A stretch of 64,000 nt of DNA from Parus major (Eukaryota > Chordata > Aves > Passeriformes > Paridae). The DNA lies in the NCBI RefSeq assembly GCF_001522545.3, contig NC_031774.1, forward strand, positions 18,376,424-18,440,423. Direction: 5' to 3'. The notes below the pieces were generated by a model, which saw nothing but the letters and a program-made list of their open reading frames with translations, searched no databases and was not told the origin of the DNA. Positions 54,001 through 63,900 of the stretch are shown one piece after another (position 1 is the first letter of the stretch; the number at the start of each line of letters is the position of its first letter). The position numbers were made by a program, and so were the translations under genes.

Positions 54001-57000
54001 ACTCCTACCTGTGCTGTGAATAGTGGTTGTCCTCTCATACATCACCCAGTCTGCATCTAATCTGGTATTTTATCTCCTCTGAGCTAAGGAAAGGAATGTT
54101 CCTTTCAGTTTACACTGAGTAGATACCCTGTACACAGAATAACATCAGTTTATGAATGGACAAAAGTAATTAAAGAAGGAGTGCATGCCTTGATTACTAT
54201 CATTTGCTTTTGCAAATATGCTATAGAGCAAAATAGACTGCCAAGCAAAAATTACATTAGGAAAGTTGCTCATTATTTAGAATGTGTCAATGCAAATGTG
54301 CGTGAATTGCATTTCGTGTCTTTTAGAAAAACAGTTCTTATATGTAATTTTTCTTTTTTTTCAAATAGACAGTAAGGAGACATCCTTTTAATATTGGAGA
54401 AGACCGGTCTATTTTTCCCTTTCTTGCACATGGAACTTCCATTAAAATTAAGATAAAAATGAGTCATGCTCCTCTTTGCACTGGAAATAATAGCTACTCC
54501 TATAAAGTGTCCTTAGCAGTTGTCATTCTAGTCTGGAGTTGCAACTGTTTTTTTTCTCTTGAGGGAAAGGTGGGGCAGAAGCAAAATTAATTCACATTGC
54601 TTTGAAGTGTCCTGTTGTTTCCCCATTTCTCTCCACGCATATAATTTTTTTTATTTGTATTGATACTATTATTATTAACCCTTTCTTCTGCACAGAAGTG
54701 TTAATGGTATGTCAAAATTCCTAGATACCTCATGAAAACATATATGTTTTGCATATATTTGAAACAATATATTGTATTGCTATTTTTGGGAAGGCTGGAT
54801 ATTTGGCTCATGCCTCAGCCCAAAGAGGGGAGGTATGAAGAAAGTGATTGAAAGTGGTAGTGTTTTTTTCTGAATGAATTGGTCACTGCTAGTTGTTTCA
54901 GGTTTGCCTTGAAATGATTGTACTTGAAAAGAAATAATTTCCAGGTCTTTGGTGAAGCATTAGGTCTAAATTTTTAACCTTTTTTTTTTTTTTTCCCTTT
55001 GGTAACAGAATTCAATATAAGTTGCAGATATGGAGGAGTTTTTCATGTTGAAAAAAATGGTCGCTACAGTCTCACACGATCTGAAGCAGTTGAACTCTGC
55101 AGAGCTCTCAACAGTACCTTGGCAACACTAGAGCAGCTGAAGAAAGCTCATGAGCTTGGATTTGAAACTTGCAGGTAAAGAAATTCTTGAAAACATAATA
55201 TATCATGATGCAACTAGTGTAATAATTACATTTGACTTACTGTAGGTGTCAAGATCAGCTAAGTAAGTTATATTCTGTAATGAACAAAACATCTTTGCAC
55301 ATGTGTATGTTTGCTCTGGGTCCAGTAACAAGCAAGTCCTTGATGCATGTTGTTTTTACCATTTATCTTAGAAAAAAATCATAACCTCTCACAGATAATC
55401 TAAAGGCAACAAAAGATTGACAGTATAATAAGCCAGTCGGGAAGATGTTCAGATCACAGTGTCACTGAACAATTGGTAAGATAAGTAATGGTAAGAAAAT
55501 ATGACCAAGGTGAGGTCAAAGGCTGAGGATAGTGTATGCCCTGTATGGAACTGGGTCTTGCCAAGGAACAATAAAAGCAGCAGGTGGTACTGTGAGGGAT
55601 GAACTCTTGACATCCCAGTGAAGAAGTGGCTGCAGTACCAGTGATTCCTGTAATCTGTGAATGGACATGTTTCAGATGGCAGCTACAGTAGTTATTAAAA
55701 ATCCCAAAATCACGTTGTCAAGTGACCTAATTACCAATTGTAATTAATGATGTGTAGGACAACAAATGTGGATGATACAGACTCCCCAGTTTCTCAAAAA
55801 ATGACCAGTCTAAGAGACTAGGAGTTACAGAAAACTTTTCATTCAAAAAAATTAAATAATTAAATTAAATAGTGCTGACATCAATGCTGCTTGCAACTAT
55901 TTCCTGTACTGGCATGTTCATTTCACAAGAATTGTGGTGGTGAAATATGTGAGCAGAGAATTCTTAGAGGATTCTTCCATCAGAACTGGAAATGCAATTT
56001 AAAATTGTACCACGTAAAGACTAGAAGCAGTTCTTTACTCTGTGGGGAAAGTCCTTCACAACACAGTAGGCATGTTCTTTTCCTGACATTAGCACATGAA
56101 CATGCACAGCATTCTGAATTGCCCAGCACTACACAGTATTTAGAGATCAAATCTGAAATAACGCGTAGGGGTAGAGATTTCTATGCAAGCAATTATGAGT
56201 ATTCTAAACTATGGAATGTATTTTCTAAAGCTAAAATATAAAGGAAATTGAAAGAAGAAGAGGGATTTTTTTATTTTTTTTTCCCAGGGGGAAGCTGTAA
56301 TTTTTAATTACTGTTACAATTTTCCCTAATTCACAATTTACCAGAGGACAGATTAGGACATGTAAGCCATGTAGACAGGATTTCTTCCTCCCTTCCTTCT
56401 GGCCAGCCCTACAACCCCATTACTTTCATTTGTTGATCCAGTGCTAGTAGTAGTCATCAGTAGTAGTCAGTGAGCTTTAACTCTTATTAAATGTGACTAG
56501 CAGAGGGAAAATATGCTGCATATAACCATCCAAATGTATACGAATAAGTTGAATGAACAGAACATAACAAAAGTAGGTCAATAATGGTTTGTAACGTGTC
56601 AGTGTTGTAAGTATAGTTGGGAGTGTGAGTAAAGTAATTTATAATTCCACCTACAAGAGAGTTTCAGAATTGCAAGTATCTGCACTTTAGACATGAAACT
56701 GGAATGATGTTCACAGATAAAAAACTGCACTGCTGTGACATTTACTCCTTCCTGATTAATCATTCCTCTTAAGAAGTAGAGCAAAACCCAAACCAAACCC
56801 CACTTCTTATTACTGTTCTATCACATCTCCTGTTAAATGCATTGGAATCAATCAGGTGTTACAGGATTGCAAAACAGTAGTAATGTATTTATTATGCCTT
56901 GTGTAACCACAGTCTTCACTGAATTATGTGAGCTCTGTGCACAATAATCACACTGTTCAACTGAAAGATACAGTAAGAATTTGTGCATGAATAGTTCTGG

Positions 57001-60000
57001 TATTTGAATATTTTACTAGGCTGTCAGTTTTTGCAGAAAATTATGTGTGTTGCAACCATTCTTTAAACTTGCTCAGGTACCATAAATTGAGCCCTCAACA
57101 TTTCTGAGGGAAGTGTCACTGAACAGTGTGTTATGTCAAATCAATGAAAATGTGAATCCAAAAAGAATGGGAATTTAGTGTCAGGTAATACAAACTCACA
57201 CTGAACAAAAAGTGCACTTGTCTCTGTCACTTTCACTCCCGTGCTCTGGAACTGATCACCTTACCTAGCTAATAAGATGCGTATTTAATTTAAATGGGTT
57301 TAGGTCTAGAAATTAAACACAAAATTATGCTGAGTGATGGGAGACTGATGTAGCCACATGTGAGAAAGGAACACTCAAATGAAAAAGGAACAAAAATGCA
57401 ACAAAACAGAATGAATAAATACATGCACTTTTTAAAAATAATGGCTTCTTTGTAGCTTCCTAGTGTTTGAGGTGACATCTGCAATAGTAAGTAATATGGT
57501 TTATTTACCTCTGTTCTTCACAGGTATGGTTTCGTGGTGGGGCATATCGTTATCCCACGGATCAATCCCTATCACCTTTGTGCAGCAAATAACACTGGCA
57601 TTTACAAACTTTCAGCAAATACAACTGCTCGGTATGATGCATACTGTTACAATGCCACAGGTAAGGAGATGATTTGATGATGCATTTTGGAAATAGATTG
57701 ACTAGAAATAACATATGTAATCTCCTATTTAAGGTATTGGAATGAGGGCTTATATAATAAACATAGCCTGGTTTTCACTGAGAATAAATACATTTTGTCA
57801 GCCTCGAGAAGTGTATCTGTCATGCCAGCAATGACCATGTTGTTATCAGTGTTAAAAGTGTAAATCACTTTTCTGGCCTTGGGACAAACTTTGCGGCTTC
57901 AGAGCAGTTCATTATAATGGCTTAGTGAAGTGAACCATTGCAGCAGTGAATCTGAAAGACATAACTGTTGTCAGCCATGGCACTCAGCTCTTCTGTTCAT
58001 GAGCTGTAGAGCCAAGAGCAGTTTTCTGTGTTTTGGGGTGGCTGCCACCTGCAGCAGCTCCAGGGCCTGCAATGGCCATCCCAGGCCCACGGACGTGGCT
58101 GCTGCTCTCCTCTTTGCAGATTCATTCAGTATTTGCTCAGGCAAATCTCCATTTAGACACGAGGCAGCTGGATGTGTATCAGCAGCAGAGTGCTTGCAGC
58201 TAAGATTTTGAACTTTTTAATAGTTGGAGATACTATAGTAAATCATTAGGAAAGCATGTATAGTCCGTGAGAGATGCTGAACACGCTACTTGAAAATAAA
58301 ATCTAAACTAATTTCAAGTATCTTGAATTTCAGTAGATTGTGCCATTCGTAGTGGAAGAAGAGAGTTCTTACAGAAAGCTGTAGGAAAAGTTCATTGATG
58401 ATTTGAATGCAGTGATATTTTTTCATTTTGTTCTTGGTGGTGATACAATTAAAAATCTCTGCATTGGCATAGTATCATGTGAGTCGCTGTTGTCTGTCAC
58501 TCACAGATGATTACTGTGGTGATGTCCATCCCCCCAGATCTTTATTACTCCTCCCAAGTATTATTCCCTACAGCAGCATGAGCTGGTAGCTCATACAGCA
58601 GCCCCAGGTGGGGCCAGCAGTGCTCACTGGAGCAGGGCACACGCTGCCTCTGCAGAGCCCTCCATGCAGGGGACGGAGTTTGCCAGCTCAAAAGGACTTG
58701 CCACTGCCACAATGACAGTGGGTCTGACTGCACTGAAACTGGGTCCTAAGGCTGTTCCACCTGGCATTGATTGCAGCCATTTTCTGGAATGGTTTTGGAA
58801 ATAGAGAACCTCGTTGTTAGCTGACAGAACAATCTCGAAGTGCCCTGTCTAGGAAGGTGGTACATCAGTGAATAACATTTGTCTGGAAATTTGTTTTCAA
58901 TCCTCCTCATCTGAAGCTGATGTTTTGTTATTATGTACAATTGATGTGGGCATAATACATGTGATTTTTTTAGTCCTTTTTTTTCAAATTATCACTTTCG
59001 TTTTTCCTTCTTTCACAGAAACAGAGGAAAAAACATGTGAGCCAGTTGTAAGAATAGATACTTCTTTACTGAGTAATCAGGATGAAACAGGTACTGTACT
59101 GATAAGAAAGACATGCACTTGCTCAATTTTTAGTAACTGGTTATCTTATTTCTACATAAACAATCACTAATATTAAAAAAGCCAAGCCAAACATAAGAAA
59201 AAGAAGTTAAGAGATGTTCAATAGCAGTGAAACAACTAGTCAGTTGTCATCCCCTAAAGCCTATGGAGTTTGGTTTTTCTTAGGGTACCAAACATTCTTT
59301 ATATTGGTATTTTATATTTCTGGCATCTCAGACCTGCTGACATCCCTTTGACATAAAGGAATTTGCTTAAGACTGCAACCATCCTACATCTAATTTGAGC
59401 TGTTTGTTAGAAAAGCTGCTGGAAGCTTTAAGAAGGCTCATAACAAATTATTTCTTCCAATTCTAAATTCTGACTGACTTTACAAATGCCCAGATTTTAT
59501 GTTAAAATCAAGCAGTTTGATAAAGATAAGTAATGCAAGTCAGGCCCTAGAAATGTAAAAAAATATATAAATTAGCATAAATGTATTAGACATATTTTAG
59601 TGATGTATTATCTAGGTTAGATAGGAGGGCAGAAATGGGTGAGCTGGTATTAATCCATAGGTGTTACTCTTTGCTGTGGCTGTGTAGCTTGACATGAGCT
59701 GTTTAATTCCGTTTCCGTAGTCATTGACAACGCGGATGGCTCCCGTTACAACGTGGATGGCACACATCATACCGGCGGAGAGTCCTCAACCTCAGGGGTG
59801 GATGATGAAAATGCAGGGAGTGGATCAACCCATGAGACAACTCCCATGGATGCCTCCATCAGGAGATCCAGCCCCTCCTATTATGGGAGTCCTACTCCAG
59901 TCTCACAGCTGCCAGATCATACTTCTGGAGGAGGTGAAAAAGGAATTACTGGAAAAGATTATGGTAAGGACAGTAGATTGACACTAATTCCATGGTGCTC

Positions 60001-60930
60001 TGCCAGATACAAATGCTATATTCTTTTCTATTTATTTTTATTTAATCTTTTAAGTTGCTTGTGTGGCTGAAATTATCAGAAGTCTGAAAGACTCACTCCC
60101 ATTGAACATTGGGGATACAGGTGTAAGTCATCCTCTAAGTACAGTAAAGTTTACTGTGTGACTACAGGCCTTTTATCAGATCACCAATAACTTACCAGTG
60201 CTGGATACCAGTATTTTGCATCACTATCCTCAATTTACACCAAAATTAAATTAAAAAAAAAGGCAAGAGCATTGGGGTTATAAAATTACTTTTCACTGGT
60301 GGTATACTCATGGCATGTTATGCTTGTTTTGACATGTAGCTAGCACCATGAAAGGTAAATCCTGAGATTCTCTTGCTAAAGAGCTAGGATCAGAAACATT
60401 CCCCACATTCCCCAAGGTGTGTCCTGTATATTTCTGTTGGTTGCTGTTACAACTGTTACCAGCTCTGCTTGCCTGTGTAAAATAGATTTTTGGGCTAAAT
60501 CTCAAAATATGTGTCAGCAGAGGGGAATACAAATAACTTCACTTATTGATGTAGGATCCCTGTCCTCAAGGCATAAAGCTACAATGAGATCTTGGATCAC
60601 ATGAACAGATGGTTTCCAGAATGTTCATTATTACTGTAATACATTCTTCAAATTATCTGAGTGATATCCTTACTGTGTCAGTAAGGTAAGCTTAGGTGGG
60701 GTCTGCCTCTTTCTTCACTCTTAGACCAATAAATGAAGGAATGAAGCTTGCAGGGCAGAATAGTTGAAGTATTTGTGAGTGCTGTGTTGCAGCTGGGCTA
60801 ATGAAATAGTAATGATTTATCCATCACCACACAGATGATGAATTTCCATCTGTATCACCTGACATCTCTTTGGGGACGGTGGCTGGTGATTTCCATGAAG
60901 AAGATGATGGGCAGTATCCTGCAAGTACTA
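37010..60930 (+). CDS. CD44: CD44 antigen (hyaluronan receptor), 5' part: six exons joined, 3' part beyond the window
   Basis: CD44 is a type I membrane glycoprotein that binds hyaluronan through an N-terminal Link module and mediates cell-matrix adhesion and leukocyte homing. Joining 37010-37076, 55009-55174, 57524-57660, 59019-59090, 59721-59963 and 60835-60930 gives 260 codons plus one base with no stop, and every junction has AG and GT. Residues 1-20 are a signal peptide and about 21-170 are the hyaluronan-binding domain. Cysteines 28, 53, 77, 97, 119 and 130 match the three disulfides of human CD44 (one inserted residue before Cys119). Sequons at N25, N57, N100, N110 and N121 match the human sites. 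R41, Y42, R78, Y79, N100, N101 and Y105, known hyaluronan contacts, are present with human numbering. Residues from about 160 form a Ser/Thr/Gly-rich, O-glycosylation-type stalk. The transmembrane and cytoplasmic exons are not in the window, so the gene is cut by the right edge. Confidence 0.97.
39041..39079. repeat. (CA)n microsatellite in CD44 intron 1
   Basis: About 19 perfect CA copies. (CA)n tracts can form Z-DNA and bind hnRNP L in transcripts, but this one is far from any exon boundary. Confidence 0.97.
40750..41110. promoter_or_regulatory. Candidate conserved enhancer-like element in CD44 intron 1
   Basis: A GC-richer block with dense unique sequence and no repeat character. It contains a near-palindromic TCATATGA E-box region (40938-40945), GGAGCTGCCCCCGCCC (GC box type) and AATTGCAATTTAAAG (AT-rich homeodomain type). 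Texture resembles conserved non-coding DNA, but conservation cannot be judged from one sequence. Confidence 0.3.
41518..41539. repeat. Poly(A) run of 22 in CD44 intron 1
   Basis: Uninterrupted A run; no retrocopy body recognised upstream. Confidence 0.9.
44991..45005. repeat. Poly(T) run of 15 in CD44 intron 1
   Basis: Uninterrupted T run after GTTC. Confidence 0.85.
46152..46860 (-). mobile_element. CR1 LINE, 3' end with remnant of ORF2 (about 710 bp)
   Basis: Reverse-oriented chicken repeat 1. The + strand begins with the element's 3' end (ATCACAGAATCACAGTATGG, then TGGGTTGGAAGCGAC), runs through the characteristic 3' untranslated segment (GCAATCTGTTCCAGTGCT, TTCCCCTTGTCCTATCACC) and enters the end of the reverse-transcriptase ORF. 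On the minus strand at 46580-46762 an open stretch reads [16 protein letters not shown], typical of the CR1 ORF2 C-terminal region. The copy is 5'-truncated, as most CR1s are, and is not coding. It lies in CD44 intron 1, antisense to the gene. Confidence 0.93.
51346..51363. other. Assembly gap (18 N)
   Basis: Eighteen N followed directly by a T run (51364-51379). Probably a homopolymer or low-complexity stretch that was not resolved. It lies in CD44 intron 1, about 3.6 kb before exon 2. Confidence 0.99.
55009..55174 (+). CDS. CD44: CD44 exon 2: first half of Link module
   Basis: Encodes residues 23-77 plus two bases of codon 78. The acceptor follows a long T/C tract and ends TAACAG; the donor is GCAG/GTAAAG. 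The text [20 protein letters not shown] is the recognisable start of the CD44 mature protein. R41 and Y42 in NGRYS are central hyaluronan contacts in mammals and are kept. K38 and K68 are also basic here, as in human. Sequons lie at N25 (NIS) and N57 (NST), and Cys28, Cys53 and Cys77 are present. The 166-nt length is close to the mammalian exon. Confidence 0.97.
55175..57523 (+). other. CD44: CD44 intron 2 (2,349 nt)
   Basis: Unique AT-rich sequence between canonical splice sites. One + frame at 55891-56241 stays open for 116 codons without a recognisable domain or usable splice context. Confidence 0.85.
57524..57660 (+). CDS. CD44: CD44 exon 3: second half of Link module
   Basis: Completes codon 78 and encodes residues to 123. 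It begins RYGF, carrying R78 and Y79, then [19 protein letters not shown] with N100, N101 and Cys97, and closes with YDAYCYNAT (Cys119, sequon N121). Acceptor TTCTTCACAG and donor ACAG/GTAAGG are strong. One residue (R114) is inserted relative to human CD44 in the loop before Cys119, shifting later numbering by one. N110 begins an NTT sequon at the equivalent of a human glycosylation site. Confidence 0.97.
57661..59018 (+). other. CD44: CD44 intron 3 (1,358 nt)
   Basis: Contains two GC-richer patches (about 57,960-58,160 and 58,545-58,760) with short open frames. No repeat family or exon recognised. Confidence 0.8.
59019..59090 (+). CDS. CD44: CD44 exon 4: C-terminal extension of the hyaluronan-binding domain
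   Basis: Encodes residues 124-147 (codon 124 is split with exon 3). The text [17 protein letters not shown] is diverged from mammals, but Cys130 aligns with human Cys129, which pairs with the first cysteine and closes the CD44-specific extension of the Link fold. The acceptor has a strong pyrimidine tract ending TTTCACAG. The donor ACAG/GTACTG is the weakest of the six. Exon length (72 nt) and phase 1 ends fit the CD44 gene model. Confidence 0.93.
59091..59720 (+). other. CD44: CD44 intron 4 (630 nt)
   Basis: Short intron with a comparatively weak donor GTACTG. The exon 4 frame remains open into it for 26 codons before a stop at 59170. Confidence 0.85.
59721..59963 (+). CDS. CD44: CD44 exon 5: end of hyaluronan-binding domain and proximal stalk
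   Basis: Encodes residues 148-228. [11 protein letters not shown] aligns with human NRDGTRYVQKG, the last strands of the binding domain, so R156 matches human R154. The rest is a low-complexity mucin-like stalk rich in Ser, Thr, Gly and Pro ([28 protein letters not shown]). An acidic stretch before Ser-Gly (DDENAGSGS, residues 175-183) resembles a glycosaminoglycan attachment site. Both ends are phase 1, so in-frame joining to any later phase 1 variable exon is possible. Acceptor CCGTAG, donor TATG/GTAAGG. Confidence 0.93.
59964..60834 (+). other. CD44: CD44 intron 5 (871 nt)
   Basis: Donor GTAAGG, acceptor CCACACAG without a marked pyrimidine tract. The exon 5 frame stays open to a stop at 60070. 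ATTAAA occurs at 60245-60250. Confidence 0.8.
60835..60930 (+). CDS. CD44: CD44 exon 6: acidic exon in the variable-exon position
   Basis: A 96-nt exon (acceptor CACCACACAG, donor ACTA/GTAAGA), phase 1 at both ends, encoding [18 protein letters not shown] then [14 protein letters not shown] (residues 229-260). In mammals the exons after exon 5 are the alternatively spliced v exons, all phase 1, and this one fits that class by position and phase. I cannot assign it to a particular mammalian v exon. Its acceptor lacks a good pyrimidine tract, which suits regulated inclusion. It adds negative charge to the stalk. The exon call rests on splice signals, frame and composition, so it is less certain than exons 1-5. 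Confidence 0.72.
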
Positions 60931-63900
60931 GTAAGATTTACGTTTCATAATAACTACATTACACATAGATCGCATTAAAACTGTTTTCTTCTTCCAGAAG
61001 GGCATTCTGGTAAGTGGTGAAGCATACAACACCTCAAAAATTGGAAAGACATTGAAATGCACTACTTTCCAGACTGGTTAAGGGGAAACAAACTTCACTC
61101 TCTGAGGCAAGGGGAGCAAAATCATTCACAGTATGTTTGCTTCAAAGCTTGTAGCTGAGCTCAGAAAGATTGTTATTTTGGATTTCCCACAGCTGTTTTA
61201 CCACACCTACTTACTCTGTGAGACATCACAAATTAGAACAACTTGAATCACTTGAAGTCAATTATTTCTGAGGTCAAAAAAGATATTTTTGTAGATCTGT
61301 GATGTTATTCTAATATATTTATGGTTGTGAATTTAGATAATCCATGTCAAAATCATGGCCTTGCTAAGCAAGGCAGTGCTTTATATGGCAGTTTCAACTG
61401 CTGAGCCATTTGTGCACTGCAAAAACTAATTTCATCCTTGCTGTTTGCAATATGCATGAGAAAAAATTGAGGACTGTGCTGGCTCCACAGTCTTTGAGGA
61501 CCCAGAAGAACAGTAGCCATTTTCTCTTCTTTGTCCTTAAACAGCTTTACTGAGTTGGAGAAGCTGCTTGTGATGATTTTATCAAATATGTACTGCACAG
61601 CAGCTACAATAAATAAAAAGCTTTTGAAGTCCTCATCCACATTTTAAAGTGGAAATAACATACGTATGTTCACACTAGTTCTTATGGTTAGAGTGATAAA
61701 GATCTTTGCCTCAGAAAATAAAGTGAACCTAAAGGGAGAACATTTTAATTATACAGAGGAAATCTACAGAGGCATGTTGTAGTAAAGATCAAACTGATAG
61801 AAATGAAATTTTCTTCCCACTGGTTCTTTTCTTTTTTCTCCCCATCAGGGGAATCCATGAGGAATTTGCTTGATTGTCTGTTGGTTGCTGTTAGATGGTC
61901 AAATGGTCTAAGTCACTTGGAGAAGTGGTGCCCTTGTCACTGTATTTGGAAAACACAGGACAGAGGAAGAATGACTATGAATTACACAGTTAGCAAAAGC
62001 TTTGCTAAAAGACATGCATTATTAAACCCAAACAACTTTTCTCAGAAGATGTGAAAGCTAGTAACACCTTATAAGTGTGTAGGTGGAAAAAGAAATATTA
62101 GGTTGATTTTACCGCAGACCTTGAAAAAAGTAGAGAATTTGCTGGTGCTTGTTTCCAGTGAAAGCTTTTGTTACAAAATGTTGCCTGCAAGAGGTGGAGG
62201 GTGCATAAAATCCCACCTGGTAATAGTGGGGAGTTTGGTTGACTCTGATGGTGATTTTTCCTTCCTATATGTTTGCTTTTGTGTGCACACGTGACTTGTT
62301 GTTTCCTTGTACTGGTGTTTCTGTACCCACTGCAAAAACCTGTGCATTGTTTCTGTAGAGGAAAGCTTTCTGTTTCCATTTTAATACCTGAATATCAAAT
62401 GTATTGGTCCTAAATATGTATGTCCCTTCCTGTTGCTGGCAGTTCTCTCTCATGGGCATGACTGTTTTACAGATGGAAAACCAGAGATGTTTAAGATCTG
62501 AAAAGATCAAAGAAGCTATAGAGCAATGTGATAAAATGTGTCAATATTGATAAATGTGTATCACAGAAGTGATAACATTGGCATGTTTGTTTACAGGGTT
62601 AGGATTGATAAACTGGTTTTCTGGAAAAAAAAAAAAAAGAAAATGATAAAGAAAGCAGTGCACCTGGGTTTTTCTGATAGCTTTGGCTGTTACCCAGCAA
62701 CATCACTTTAATGCCAAAGTGTTTAACTCAGTTTAATTTTACTGCATTATAAATGAATCAGTAACATAGCACTCCTTTTAGAAAGAGGTAGAGTATAAGC
62801 TGTGCATCTCTCTGAGAAGTCATCAAATATTCAGTAGAACAGGAGAAAGTGACATGGAGAGCAGTCCAAAAAAGAAGATAAAGCCATGCCCCAATATCTG
62901 TTCTTTAGCTCATAAAACAGTACAGTCTCAGTGGAATATCCTGGCCACAATTTAATTTCCCATAAAAAAAAATCCCACAGACAGGGAAGCAGAAAATTAA
63001 AAAATAAGTAAAGTATTTGTCATATACCTTCAGATAGATGGCTGAAAAATCTATCATCTAATTTTATAGTGTGTTAAAGTGAGAAACAAAATTGGTGGCT
63101 CTCCACCTGTACTACAAGTCCTTTGAAAAATTAAAGCTTTTTGAAAAGATATCTAGCTTAACCTAAAGAATTCTTTGCTATGATTTGAAATGAGCAACTG
63201 GCACAGCTCTTTGTTCTTCAGATGATGCACATTCATTATTTCTCTGGATTTGGACATCACTAGTGTTGTTCTCCATCAAATTAATGGTCCAGATTAATAC
63301 ACCATGAGCACTTTACCATTAACTTTCTCTCCTTGCCAAAACAGGTTTTACTCTCTGTTATCAGCAAATTATGATTCATCTCTAGGTGTGCCATGAATCA
63401 AGTGTAGGACTCTAATTATTAATGAGCTACCTACATGAACAATGAGTCTGACTGATTATTTTTCATCCAGATGTGATAGACACATTTCTATCTATTTGCA
63501 AGCCAATGTCTCTTTCGATGCACAGTGGATGAAAAGGCTGTAGATTATTGTAATTTTTCTAAGCAGAAACATCTTTCCATTCGTAAATATCTGTCACAAA
63601 GCTGTAGAACTTGAAATTTTATATCCTGTGAGACAATGTTGTGGATTGGTAATGTGATAGGAGTAAAGCTGTGCCTCTCTCCCTGCAATGTACTAATGCT
63701 TACCTGGAAAGGGGTTCTGGTGTCAAACTACCTGGCAGCATCAGGTCAAGGGGAGTGCATGGGCCTTTTGAGAGGAATGGCCTCAGTTCTGAGCTCAGGT
63801 CCTTGGCAGCATTGGCTTTGTGGATACTTTTTTCACCTTTTAATTTATATCGTCTTGGTGGAAGTTCTGTTTCAAAGACTACTCTCTGTTTCAAAGACTG

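Larger units (their letters stand above)
37077..55008 (+). other. CD44: CD44 intron 1 (17,932 nt)
   Basis: Bounded by donor GTAAGA and a strong T/C-tract acceptor. A long first intron is typical of CD44. It contains the CR1 at 46.2 kb, the (CA)n tract, several homopolymers, the N gap and the candidate element near 40.9 kb. No internal gene or alternative CD44 exon could be supported on either strand. Confidence 0.85.

Noticed and set aside
55891..56241. 116-codon open frame in CD44 intron 2
   Set aside because: No recognisable domain, no flanking splice signals, composition of ordinary intron.
61183..61226. TTCCCACAG / CTGTGAGA pair as a small exon
   Set aside because: Length 25 nt breaks the phase, and the frame reaches a stop.
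61851..62054. Acceptor-like CTCCCCATCAG followed by an open phase 1 frame, as a possible further CD44 exon
   Set aside because: The translation is rich in Trp and Cys (WCPCHCIW), unlike a CD44 stalk, and no good donor in the right phase follows.
63213..63300. TTGTTCTTCAG acceptor before ATGATGCACATTC as a possible CD44 variable exon
   Set aside because: The phase 1 frame is hydrophobic and the only nearby GT sites are weak and out of phase.
63464..63540. TTTTCATCCAG followed by a phase 1 open frame as a possible variable exon
   Set aside because: No donor of reasonable strength within the open frame.
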